Source: JANNPJ01 sp965200525 (GTDB lineage Bacteria; Actinomycetota; Actinomycetes; Actinomycetales; Kineosporiaceae). Taken from it: a stretch of 64,000 nucleotides of DNA. Positions 34,967 to 43,091 of this stretch are shown here, one piece after another (position 1 is the first letter of the stretch; every line of letters starts with the position of its first letter). The stretch is from assembly GCA_965200525.1 (NCBI GenBank), contig OZ241368.1:186001-250000 (forward strand). The letters run 5' to 3'. Both the position numbers and the translations under genes were made by a program. The notes under the pieces are model-generated. The model saw only the letters and a list, made by a program, of their open reading frames with translations. It did not search any database and was not told the origin of the DNA.

Positions 34967-35485
34967 TCACCAGCGGCCGCGGTGAACGACCTCGTCGAAT
35001 GGGCGCCGGGCCGGGGTGACGATGGGGCTCAGCGGGCGGTCGGCCGGGTGCCCGAGCGCAATCAGCCAGGACACGACATGGTCATCCGGCACGCCGAGGA
35101 TCTGTCGGGCCCGCTCCTGCTCGCCCACGGAGGAGTGCCCACTACCGATGCCCAGATCGGCCGCGGCGATGGCGATCGCATAGGAGAGCTGTCCGAGGTC
35201 GTACTGGTCGACCACATTGGAGCGCTCGTCCGGCGGTTGCGGCGCGACCAGCGCGATCGTGGCGGCCGAGCCGGCCACGTGGGCGGCGCCGCGCCAGACC
35301 TGGGACAGCTCCGTGAGCTGGTCAGGATCGGTGACCACCACAAGGTCCCAGTGTTGGCGATTGGACGCCGAAGGGGTGCGTCGCGCCGCTTCGAGGATCC
35401 GGTTCAGCTGCTCGTGCGCGATCACCTCCGGGGTGTAGGCACGAACGTTGCGGCGCGATGTCAGCGCATCCCAGGTCTCCACCAC
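34967..35485 (-). CDS. Nitroreductase-family FMN oxidoreductase
   Basis: The protein of about 172 residues shows the nitroreductase start SRRNVRAYTPE, the FMN-binding segment RRTPSASNRQHWDLVVV and a C-terminal VSWLIALGHPADRP. GTG 35485 has AGGAG 8 bases upstream, preferred over a longer start at 35578. Members use NAD(P)H to reduce nitro groups, quinones or flavins; the substrate is unknown. It runs divergently from a short ORF at 35631. Confidence 0.88.
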   Translation of the reverse strand: MVETWDALTSRRNVRAYTPEVIAHEQLNRILEAARRTPSASNRQHWDLVVVTDPDQLTELSQVWRGAAHVAGSAATIALVAPQPPDERSNVVDQYDLGQLSYAIAIAAADLGIGSGHSSVGEQERARQILGVPDDHVVSWLIALGHPADRPLSPIVTPARRPFDEVVHRGRW

Positions 35486-35630
35486 GATCACGACTCCTTC
35501 GACGGGCCCTCCGGCCCGAGCGCGCGGCCAGCGGCCGTGGTGAGTCGAACGAGTGAACTTGACTATTTTAATGGACATGGTGTCGTTAGGCTGACGGTAT
35601 CACCGCGCCGACCAGGACGAAGGCATCCAG

Positions 35631-35732
35631 ATGGACGACGATTCCCCCGACTGGATCACCGGACGACACGAGTACGACGAGACGGACTGCGAGCCAAAAT
35701 CTGACGGCACGATCTTGGCTCACTTGCAGTAG
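35631..35732 (+). CDS. Possible acidic small protein (33 aa)
   Basis: The ORF encodes an acidic peptide starting MDDDSPDWITGRHEYDETD. A GAAGG site lies 7 bases before the ATG. An in-frame TGA lies just upstream, so it is not the tail of a longer ORF. No family is recognised. Confidence 0.35.
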   Translation: MDDDSPDWITGRHEYDETDCEPKSDGTILAHLQ

Positions 35733-35865
35733 TCTTCTGACAGCGGACGGTGAGATCGCCTCAGGGCGACGAGCAGTCCACGGGACGGCGGGGTCGGCGC
35801 GGAAACCCACGGACGGGCAGTGCCAAGAATATTTTGACAATCCGTCTGCAGTGACATCTGAGGTT

Positions 35866-36040
35866 CCTGGGAATGGCTTTCCCAGGGCCGTAACAACCCT
35901 TCTTACAAATCCTATTCATAGGCCCAGCGGTAATCTCTCCCGAAGATCAGCCGATTGGTCAGTTCAGCCTCCTTCGGCTGGCCACGAAGCATTACCCAAA
36001 CGGGTCGAATGATGGTTCGACTGCGCGAAATACTTACGAG
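35866..36040 (+). promoter_or_regulatory. Structured leader region ahead of the polysaccharide operon
   Basis: This A/T-richer gap (35733-36143) holds several perfect hairpins: CCTGGGAA/TTCCCAGG (35866-35886), CAGCC/GGCTG near 35965-35980, and GTCGAA/TTCGAC near 36004-36021. They precede the first plus-strand gene of the polysaccharide locus. It may be a regulatory leader or a terminator plus promoter; it does not match a riboswitch class I know. Confidence 0.4.
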
Positions 36041-36143
36041 ACAACAACACTCGTCCTAGCCTGAGAACTATGTTCGATCGGTGGGCCAATGGGGGTCTAC
36101 GGCCTGATCGAGTCTTTCCCAATGCCTTGGGGGCTGTTTGTTC

Positions 36144-36554
36144 ATGTCCGTTTTCGAGGATTCAGCGGGCGCCCCGCACGAGGCGATCAACAGGAACGGC
36201 ATTCTGGCCGGCTCCCCCACGGCCAAGAAACCTTCGCCGCGAGTCGAGAGCCTGGCCTATCTCAGCCTCACCATTCTGTCGGCGCACCTGCCCTCGTCCG
36301 GACGCAGGACTCCCCGAGCCTCCACCCTTACCGTCTACCGGTTCCGCCCTCCGGTCGCCGGCTCCGGGCTCGAAGCGCCCGGTCGCCGCCAGGACAGCAC
36401 CGACCCGATGTTCACCACGAGAGCCGAGGCGTGGCCGGCCCGGATCGACACTCTGCTGCGCGGATGCGCGCTCGCCGAGCTGGTCCGGCGGTCGAACCTA
36501 TCCACTGTCTGGCGCTCCCTTCGCGCCGTCGTCCGAAGCACGGGGGGCTACTGA
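36144..36554 (+). CDS. Hypothetical protein at the head of the polysaccharide operon
   Basis: A 136-residue protein from ATG 36144 with strong G/C third-position bias. It has no recognised domain and no membrane segment. A Pro/Ser/Arg-rich middle is followed by a helical C-terminus (PARIDTLLRGCALAELVRRS). Its TGA overlaps the ATG of the following glycosyltransferase (TGATG), indicating coupling. It is preferred over an overlapping frame from 36089, which would merge with the glycosyltransferase but has no family-like N-terminus. Confidence 0.6.
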   Translation: MSVFEDSAGAPHEAINRNGILAGSPTAKKPSPRVESLAYLSLTILSAHLPSSGRRTPRASTLTVYRFRPPVAGSGLEAPGRRQDSTDPMFTTRAEAWPARIDTLLRGCALAELVRRSNLSTVWRSLRAVVRSTGGY

Positions 36555-37891
36555 TGGATTCGAGATCGCACCTGCAGTCGATCGACCGGCCCACCGCCGA
36601 GATGCCGGTACTGATCCCGGCGCCGCGGATCCGGCGGGCCCACCCGCTGGCCGGTCGCCACGCCCTGGTGGTGGGCATCAACTACGCTCCCGAACCGACC
36701 GGCATCGCTCCCTACACCACGGGGATGGCCGAGTACCTGGCTGAGCACGCCCAGAGCGTGAGCGTGCTGACCGGCATGCCGCATTACCCCAACTGGAAGC
36801 TCGACTACGCCTACCGCTGGCTGCTGCGCTCGAGGGAAGGCTCGCGCCTGCCCAACGACAGCGGCCTGCTGGTGCGACGGATGCGCCACTACGTCCCGGG
36901 CCGGCAGAACGCCCTCACCCGCGCCGGGTACGAAGCCAGCTTCCTGCTGAACGCCTGGTCGACCCGCGTGCGTCACCGCCCCGACGTCGTGATCGCAGTG
37001 ACCCCGAGCCTGGGTGGTGCCGTGGCCGGGGCGGCGATCGCGCGCCGGCACAACAGCAAGCTGATCGTGGTGGTGCAGGACCTGATGGCCAAGGCGGCCA
37101 GCCAGAGCGGGATCAGCGGCGGCGGGCGCGCGGCCGCGGCGACGGCGGCGATCGAGCGGTACGCGCTGACCCGGGCCGATCGGGTCGCGGTGGTGAGCGA
37201 GGCCTTCCGGCCCCAACTGCACGCCTACGGCGTCCAGGACCGGCGGATCAGCCTGCTGCCGAACTGGACCCACATCTCCCGCACCGAGCTCGGCCGCAAG
37301 GAGGCCCGCCGGGCGCTCGGCTGGGACTGCCAGCCCTTCACCGTGGTGCATACCGGAAACATCGGCCTGAAGCAGGATCTCGGCAACCTGGTGGAGGTCG
37401 CGCGGCTGTGCGCGAGCGATCCCGGGCTGCAGTTCGTGATCGTCGGCGACGGCAGCCAGCGGGCCGCCGTCGAGTCCCTGGGGGTGAATCTCCCCAACCT
37501 GCGTTTCGTCGATCCGCTGGACGACGTGCAGTACCCGCAGTCGCTGGCCGCGGCCGACCTCCTGGTCGTCAACGAGCGGCCCGGCGTCGGAGACATGTCC
37601 CTGCCCAGCAAGCTGACGTCGTACCTCTCGGCCGGTCGCGCGATCATCGCCGCCGTCGCCCCGGACGGCGCCACCGCCCAGGAACTGGCCCGCACCGACG
37701 GCGCGGCCGTGCTCGTGCCCCCCGGCGATCCGCGAATCTTCGCCGAAGCCGTACGCGACCTGCACCTGGACACCCTGCGGTGCAGCCGGATGGCCCAGGC
37801 CGGACGTCGCTACGCCGATGCCTCGCTAGGCAAGGGCGCCGCGGTCGAGCGCCTGAGCACCCTTCTCGACGACTGCCTGAACCTGTCGTGA
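36554..37891 (+). CDS. WcaI-like glycosyltransferase (GT4 type)
   Basis: The 445-residue GT-B enzyme shows the WcaI N-terminal signature VGINYAPEPTGIAPYTTGMA, then VLTGMPHYPNW. The C-terminal half has VVHTGNIGLKQDLGNLVEVA and a GDMSLPSKLTSYLSAGRAII sugar-nucleotide region. WcaI-type enzymes add sugars to lipid-linked intermediates in exopolysaccharide assembly on the cytoplasmic face. It overlaps the acetyltransferase gene by 4 bases (GTGA), so they are coupled. Confidence 0.9.
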   Translation: MDSRSHLQSIDRPTAEMPVLIPAPRIRRAHPLAGRHALVVGINYAPEPTGIAPYTTGMAEYLAEHAQSVSVLTGMPHYPNWKLDYAYRWLLRSREGSRLPNDSGLLVRRMRHYVPGRQNALTRAGYEASFLLNAWSTRVRHRPDVVIAVTPSLGGAVAGAAIARRHNSKLIVVVQDLMAKAASQSGISGGGRAAAATAAIERYALTRADRVAVVSEAFRPQLHAYGVQDRRISLLPNWTHISRTELGRKEARRALGWDCQPFTVVHTGNIGLKQDLGNLVEVARLCASDPGLQFVIVGDGSQRAAVESLGVNLPNLRFVDPLDDVQYPQSLAAADLLVVNERPGVGDMSLPSKLTSYLSAGRAIIAAVAPDGATAQELARTDGAAVLVPPGDPRIFAEAVRDLHLDTLRCSRMAQAGRRYADASLGKGAAVERLSTLLDDCLNLS

Positions 37892-38469
37892 CCGACGTGA
37901 CGCGCACTCGCGCCCGCCAGCAGACGCCGCCAAAGCAGAAGACGGCACCAGGAGCAGAGCCGATCCAGCGTGACCTACGCACCTTCACCGGCGCCGGCTA
38001 CGACAAGCAGCGTTCGATCCTCTGGCAAGCGGCCTGGTTCGCGGTGATGAACCTGATCTTCATGAAGTGGTGGCTGCCGCCCCGGTTCCGCCCGGCCATC
38101 CTGCGCGCGTTCGGCGCCCAGGTCGGCGAGCGGGTACTGATCCGCCACCGGGTGCGGGTGCTGTGGCCGTGGAAGCTCAGCATCGGCGACGACTGCTGGG
38201 TCGGTGAGGGCGCCTGGCTGCTCAACCTCGAGCCGATCACGATCGAGGACGACGTCTGCCTCAGCCAGGAAGCGTTCTTATGCACCGGCAGCCACCTCCA
38301 CCGGGACGCCGCGTTCGAGTTCGACAACGCGCCGATCCACGTCGGGGCCGGTGCCTGGGTCGCGGCCCGGGCGGCCGTGTTGCGCGGCACCACTGTCCCC
38401 GCGGGCGAGGTCGTGCCTGGTGGTGCCGTCTACCGCAACTCCACCAAACCAGCAGTCCAGCTGCCCTGA
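37888..38469 (+). CDS. WcaF-like polysaccharide O-acetyltransferase
   Basis: The 193-residue left-handed beta-helix acetyltransferase has hexapeptide-like repeats (IGDDCWVGEGAWL, ITIEDDVCLSQEAFLCTGSH, IHVGAGAWVAARAAVL). The likely catalytic His is in TGSHLH. This pattern is typical of the colanic-acid WcaF type. GTG 37888 overlaps the upstream stop. It likely decorates a lipid-linked sugar during exopolysaccharide assembly. Confidence 0.9.
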   Translation: MTDVTRTRARQQTPPKQKTAPGAEPIQRDLRTFTGAGYDKQRSILWQAAWFAVMNLIFMKWWLPPRFRPAILRAFGAQVGERVLIRHRVRVLWPWKLSIGDDCWVGEGAWLLNLEPITIEDDVCLSQEAFLCTGSHLHRDAAFEFDNAPIHVGAGAWVAARAAVLRGTTVPAGEVVPGGAVYRNSTKPAVQLP

Positions 38470-38474
38470 AACAG

Positions 38475-39650
38475 ATGAAGGCTCCGTGGGCGCAGTCGCG
38501 CACGAGCCAGCGCGTAGCTCACCTGGACGGCGTTCGAGCCGGCGCGGCGCTCTTCGTCCTGGTCCACCACGCGTTCTGCATGGCCTACCCGATCAACGAG
38601 GGCATCCGCCCGACCGGCCTGATCGGGATCGTCCTGGGCTGGATGGTCTACGGGCACTTCGGCGTCACCGTGTTCATCGTGCTGGCCGGGTACTCCCTCA
38701 TGCTCGGCCTGGCCGATCGCGGCGGCGAACTACCTGGCGGCCTCACCGGGTACATGCGCCGCCGGGCCACACGGATCATCCCGCCCTACTGGGCCGCGCT
38801 CGCGCTCACCGTCGTCCTGGCGCTCACCTACATCAACTCCCCCACGGGCACCCACTGGGACCAGTCCCTGCCGACCGATCCCAAGGGCTGGCTGTCGGAC
38901 TTCCTGCTCCTGCAGGACGTCTCGCCCTACACGGACGCCGCATATACGTTCTGGTCAATCGCCGTCGAGTGGCACATCTACGTGCTTCTGCCGTTCATCC
39001 TGTGGGTGCGACGCCGATCATCGTCGTGGACCGTGGCCGTCGGCCTCGCCGGCGCCGGCTCAGCCGCCGTCATCGCCGCGTCGCAGTTTCACGCGACGTT
39101 CCTGCACTCCCTGTTCCCGAGCTACTACCTGCTCTTCAGCCTGGCCGCCGGGGCGTGCGTGCTGGTGAAGCGGCGCCCCGACCTGGCCGCCCGGCTGAGT
39201 CCGGGGGCGCTCAGTCTGGGCCTGTTCGCCGTGGTGGTGGCGATCTGCGTGGTCCTGCCCTACGACACGGTGAGCGCGAACTACTACTGGATCGACGTGG
39301 TCCTGGGGCTGAGCATGATCTGCCTGCTGATCTCCCTGGAGACCCAGGGTTCGCGGTGGCTGAGCTGGGGGTTGTCGTGGCCGCCCCTGGCGAGCATGGC
39401 CGCGTTCTCGTACAGCCTCTACCTCATCCATGCACCGTTGCTGCAGGTGTTCTGGCAGCTGGTGGAGATTCCCGCCGGGCTCGGCCGGCCTGCGTCACTC
39501 GCCCTCATCTGGCTGACCGGGGTGCCGATCATTGTGCTGCTGAGCTATGTCTTCCACCTTGTCGCCGAGCGGCCGTTCACCCCGGTTCCTCGCAGCACCC
39601 GGAAGCAGGTCAGGTCGCAGCGTCGCGCCGCCGCCCACCTGAGCAGATAG
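38475..39650 (+). CDS. Acyltransferase 3 (OafA/YrhL-type) membrane protein
   Basis: The 391-residue protein has about ten membrane segments and the acyltransferase-3 start HLDGVRAGAALFVLVHHAF, with the conserved His in VHHAF. A second motif, TFWSIAVEWHIYVLLPFIL, contains the family E-x-HxY/F pattern. It moves acyl groups to sugars across the membrane. It starts 5 bases after the acetyltransferase gene. Its last 156 bases overlap the convergent ligase gene. Confidence 0.88.
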   Translation: MKAPWAQSRTSQRVAHLDGVRAGAALFVLVHHAFCMAYPINEGIRPTGLIGIVLGWMVYGHFGVTVFIVLAGYSLMLGLADRGGELPGGLTGYMRRRATRIIPPYWAALALTVVLALTYINSPTGTHWDQSLPTDPKGWLSDFLLLQDVSPYTDAAYTFWSIAVEWHIYVLLPFILWVRRRSSSWTVAVGLAGAGSAAVIAASQFHATFLHSLFPSYYLLFSLAAGACVLVKRRPDLAARLSPGALSLGLFAVVVAICVVLPYDTVSANYYWIDVVLGLSMICLLISLETQGSRWLSWGLSWPPLASMAAFSYSLYLIHAPLLQVFWQLVEIPAGLGRPASLALIWLTGVPIIVLLSYVFHLVAERPFTPVPRSTRKQVRSQRRAAAHLSR

Positions 39651-41228
39651 AGGTTCGCGAGAGAGCACGGGCCGGAAGGGCCGCAGTCCGCGCCGGGCGC
39701 CCCACCGCTCTGGCTGTCTCGGTTGAAGAGGTATCCGAGCCACGCCCGGGTTGGCCGGCGAGGTGAGTGAGCGATCACGGCGTCTGGCCTCATGCCCCCG
39801 TCGCCACTGGTGAAGGCAGGCCAGCGCGGCGGCCGGAACGTACAGGTAGCGGTCGGTGAGTTGATTCTCCACGACGCCGACCAGGGCCCAGGTAAGCATC
39901 GACACCGCCAGCAGGGTGCCGAGCGGATCACCCTCGAGTCGAGACGACCTCAGCCCGGCCCGCGCGGCGAACACCAGGAAGACGACGAAGGCCAGCAGGA
40001 GCAGCAGCCCGCCGGAGGCGAGCAGCTGCAGGTAGATGCTGTGGCTCTCGGTGATCACCCACAGGCCGATCCCTCGCAGGGGTTCGCGCTCGAAGTCGCG
40101 GATCGCCTGGCGGGCCAGCATCTCGCGGCCGAGGTCGCTGGCCGCGCCGGACACCTCCCCGCCCAGGCGCAGCGATTCGCGCAGCGACGACCAGGTGTCC
40201 TGCAGCACCGAGGCCAGTAGCGGCGAAGCGATCATGGTGGCGATCAGCAGCTTGGGCAGCAGCTTGCGCCCGCCGGAGGTGGCCATCAGCGATCCGAGCA
40301 GGGCCAGGACCGCGGCCGCCGAACCGCCACGCGAGCCGGCCACCAGGGCGCCACCCAGCAACACCAGCACGCACGCCATACCGAAGGCCGGCGCCAGAAC
40401 GGACGGCGCAAGGGGCTCCAGCGACGCCATGGAAGCCACACGGGGGGCGCGGTCCGTCAGCTCTGGCGGACCCGCCGAAGGCGACGGCGAGGTGGCCGCT
40501 CCGGTGGCCCAGTAGACGGCCACCGGCAGGGCCATGGCCGCGGCCACGGCCAAGTTGTTCGGCTGCGAGGTCAGCCCGGCCTGGCGCCCCGAGACGTCGG
40601 TGAACGGCAGCAGCGAGGCGCTGATCGCGGTCACCCCGAACCGGTCGCTCAGCGCCACCAGGGCCGAGATCGTGCAGCCGACCAGCCAGGCCGTGGCGAG
40701 CTTTCGCACGAACCCGCCAGCCGCCGGCCAGGCTGCGGCGAGGCCGACCGGCACCGCCAGGCGGGCCGCCAGCACGGCCGCCAACGGCAACGCGAACAAC
40801 GCCACCTGCCAGTGGGCCAGGTTGGTCAGGTTGTTGGCCGGCTCGTCCGGGATCTGCCCGCCGTACACCAGCAGGACGAACCGCCCGGTGACGTAGCCGC
40901 TGTCGACCGGCGAGAACACCTGGGCGAACGCGACGATGGCGGCCACCGTGGCCAGCCCGGTCACCCACCACGGCAACGCCAGCGAGCGCCGCGCCCCCAC
41001 CGCGGCCAGCAGCAACAGCCCGAGCCCGGCGGCGAACAGCGCGTCGCCCGGCTGCAACCCGCCGACGGACACCGCGTTCCAGGGCGTGGCCACCGCTCCG
41101 GCCAGCAGGAACGCCGAGCCCAGCCGGCCGGCCCGGGCGATCCGGACCGGTCGGCGCAACGGCCCGCCCGGCACCCGCTCCGGTGCGGCAGCCGCACCGG
41201 AGGGGCGAGGGGTGGCCGGTGCGATCAC
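39495..41228 (-). CDS. O-antigen ligase/polymerase-like membrane protein
   Basis: The 577-residue protein has about a dozen hydrophobic segments and the ligase-type central loop region (QPNNLAVAAAMALPVAV, GSRGGSAAAVLALLGS). The conserved ARQAIRDFEREPLRGIG stretch is typical of the Wzy_C/O-antigen ligase family. A long hydrophilic Arg-rich C-terminus of about 100 residues is unusual and overlaps the convergent acyltransferase gene. The GTG start overlaps the upstream stop as GTGA. Last gene of a five-gene minus-strand operon. Confidence 0.82.
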   Translation of the reverse strand: MIAPATPRPSGAAAAPERVPGGPLRRPVRIARAGRLGSAFLLAGAVATPWNAVSVGGLQPGDALFAAGLGLLLLAAVGARRSLALPWWVTGLATVAAIVAFAQVFSPVDSGYVTGRFVLLVYGGQIPDEPANNLTNLAHWQVALFALPLAAVLAARLAVPVGLAAAWPAAGGFVRKLATAWLVGCTISALVALSDRFGVTAISASLLPFTDVSGRQAGLTSQPNNLAVAAAMALPVAVYWATGAATSPSPSAGPPELTDRAPRVASMASLEPLAPSVLAPAFGMACVLVLLGGALVAGSRGGSAAAVLALLGSLMATSGGRKLLPKLLIATMIASPLLASVLQDTWSSLRESLRLGGEVSGAASDLGREMLARQAIRDFEREPLRGIGLWVITESHSIYLQLLASGGLLLLLAFVVFLVFAARAGLRSSRLEGDPLGTLLAVSMLTWALVGVVENQLTDRYLYVPAAALACLHQWRRGHEARRRDRSLTSPANPGVARIPLQPRQPERWGARRGLRPFRPVLSREPLSAQVGGGATLRPDLLPGAARNRGERPLGDKVEDIAQQHNDRHPGQPDEGE

Positions 41229-42127
41229 TGCAGGAATCGGTGGAACCAGGTCACGCCCGGCGAGCCGTACTCTTCGGCGAACTTGATCTGGTGAAAGAGC
41301 TTGAACCGCATCTTGTCCCAGAGAATCCCCCGCCGGGCCATGTGGGCGGCCATCCGCAGGTGGTGGTAGCGGTGGCGCAGAGCGAGCTGGCGGCGTCCCA
41401 GCTCGGGGAACTCGCGGGCCCGCAACTCCTGGATCTCGCGCTCGAAGCCTTCCTGGGCCGAGCTGGTCTTGCTGGCCTTATGCATCGTGAAGTTTCCGAG
41501 CACCTGCGGCACGTAGACGGCCTCGCCGCCGTCCTTCATCATCTGGATGTAGAGGTCCCAGTCCATGACGTACTGCAGGTCGCTGGTGAAGGCGTCGATC
41601 TCCAGCAGGCGCTCGCGGCTGAAGAAGCCGGCGCAGTTCTGGATGATCGGGGTGACGATCCGCCCGATGTCGCGGTCGTACTTCCATTGCCGGTTGACCC
41701 GGATCAGGGCGCCGTCGGCGTCGATGCGGCGGAAGTCCCCGTAGACGGCGACGGCGTCGGGGCGGGCGACGAAGGTCTGCACGGCGCGCTCGACGGCATC
41801 CGGTTCGTAGAACTCGTCGACGTTGAGCCAGCCGATGATGTCGCCGGTGGCCATGGCCAGGGCCTTGCGCAGGGCCGAGGTCTGCCCGTCGTCGGGTTCG
41901 GAGATCCACTTGACCAGCGGGCCGGTCTGCTTGAGCAGGCGCCGGGTGCCGTCGGTGCTGGCGCCGTCCACGATGATGTGCTCGATCACCGAAGGGCCCT
42001 GGGAGGCAACGCTTCGCAGGTGCCGGCGCAGGAACTCGGCCTGGTTGAAGCTGGGCGTGATGATCGAGACCCGCGGGTGGGTGCGGCCCCGGGCGGCAGC
42101 GGGGCGGGCGGTGGTTTCAGATGTCAT
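41225..42127 (-). CDS. Family 2 glycosyltransferase
   Basis: The protein of about 300 residues has a GT-A fold: VSIITPSFNQAEFLRRHLRS, then IIVDGASTDGT and ISEPDDGQTSALRKAL. WLNVDEFY takes the place of the metal-binding acidic motif. ATG 42127 has GGAGG 5 bases upstream and lies 11 bases inside the preceding gene. It adds a sugar to the growing repeat unit; donor unknown. Confidence 0.9.
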   Translation of the reverse strand: MTSETTARPAAARGRTHPRVSIITPSFNQAEFLRRHLRSVASQGPSVIEHIIVDGASTDGTRRLLKQTGPLVKWISEPDDGQTSALRKALAMATGDIIGWLNVDEFYEPDAVERAVQTFVARPDAVAVYGDFRRIDADGALIRVNRQWKYDRDIGRIVTPIIQNCAGFFSRERLLEIDAFTSDLQYVMDWDLYIQMMKDGGEAVYVPQVLGNFTMHKASKTSSAQEGFEREIQELRAREFPELGRRQLALRHRYHHLRMAAHMARRGILWDKMRFKLFHQIKFAEEYGSPGVTWFHRFLQ

Positions 42128-43091
42128 GGGGGCCTCCGGTGACGTCGCGGGCGAAAGTACGAAAGCCACGCCCGGCGCGGTGGTAGCGGCCGGTGAGCAG
42201 CCACGGCAGCACCCGCACGGCCCGCACGGGGGCGGGCTGGCGGGCGACGCGGTCGCGGAAGCCGATGAGGCGCACCTTGGTGGCCACGTCGGAGACGATC
42301 CGGTCGGCGTCGGGCAGCAGGGGTCCGGCGTATTTGAGCCGGGCCAGCAGGTTGGTCCAGCGGGCGACCTCATCCGCGGGGCAGGCGCCAGGCAGCAGGT
42401 CGGCGGTGCGCCGGTACTCGATGCCGGGCACGGCCCGGGAGTAGCGGCGAAAACGCGAGATGACGTCGTCCACGTACAGCACCCGGCCCATGGCCGCGCC
42501 GATGAGGAAGATCCATTCGTCGTGCATCCAGGACGACGGCAGCGGCGAGGCCACTTCGAGCACGAACCGGCGCAGGGCCATGCTGTGCCCGCCGGCCGAG
42601 CGGTCGTGCAGCACCTGGCGGAACTGGGCCGCGCCGCGGGCGGTGTTGGTGGCCTTGACCTTGGCCGGGCTCATGTCCTCGCCCTCGCGCAGGGTGTGCT
42701 CGGCCACGGCGCCGGTGGCGTCCATCAGCCGGCTGTCGCCGGCGGTTACCATCAGCTGTGGGTCGGTCTCGAACGGCTCGACCAGGCGGCTGACGTGGTG
42801 CTCGAGCCAGATGTCGTCCTGGTCGGCCAGCAGCACGACGTCCCCGATGGTGGCGGCCAGGGCGAAGTCGAAGTTGCGCTGGTAGCCGCGCCGGCCGGGG
42901 TTGCGCAGCCAGATCACCGGGAAGGGCGCCCGGGAGGCGAACTCCTTGACCAGGTGTTCGGTCTCGTCGCAGGAGCCGTCGTCGCTGATCACGAGCTCGT
43001 CGGGCAGCCGGTCCTGGGTGAGCAGGCTGGCCAGTTGCCCAGCCAGGTAGGGCCCGCCGTTGTAGGTGGCCATGGCCACGCTGACCTTCAC
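42117..43091 (-). CDS. Family 2 glycosyltransferase
   Basis: The 324-residue GT-A enzyme shows VSVAMATYNGGPYLAGQL, VISDDGSCDETEHLV and ADQDDIWLEHHV, an acidic metal-binding motif. These features are common in rhamnosyl/LPS-type GT2 enzymes. GTG 43091 overlaps the flippase stop by 4 bases. It overlaps the next GT2 gene by 11 bases. A different specificity from its neighbour is expected because the two are only distantly similar. Confidence 0.9.
   Translation of the reverse strand: MKVSVAMATYNGGPYLAGQLASLLTQDRLPDELVISDDGSCDETEHLVKEFASRAPFPVIWLRNPGRRGYQRNFDFALAATIGDVVLLADQDDIWLEHHVSRLVEPFETDPQLMVTAGDSRLMDATGAVAEHTLREGEDMSPAKVKATNTARGAAQFRQVLHDRSAGGHSMALRRFVLEVASPLPSSWMHDEWIFLIGAAMGRVLYVDDVISRFRRYSRAVPGIEYRRTADLLPGACPADEVARWTNLLARLKYAGPLLPDADRIVSDVATKVRLIGFRDRVARQPAPVRAVRVLPWLLTGRYHRAGRGFRTFARDVTGGPHDI

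Noticed and set aside
35866..36040. c-di-GMP riboswitch in the polysaccharide leader
   Set aside because: Hairpins are present, but the conserved core of GEMM-type riboswitches cannot be found.
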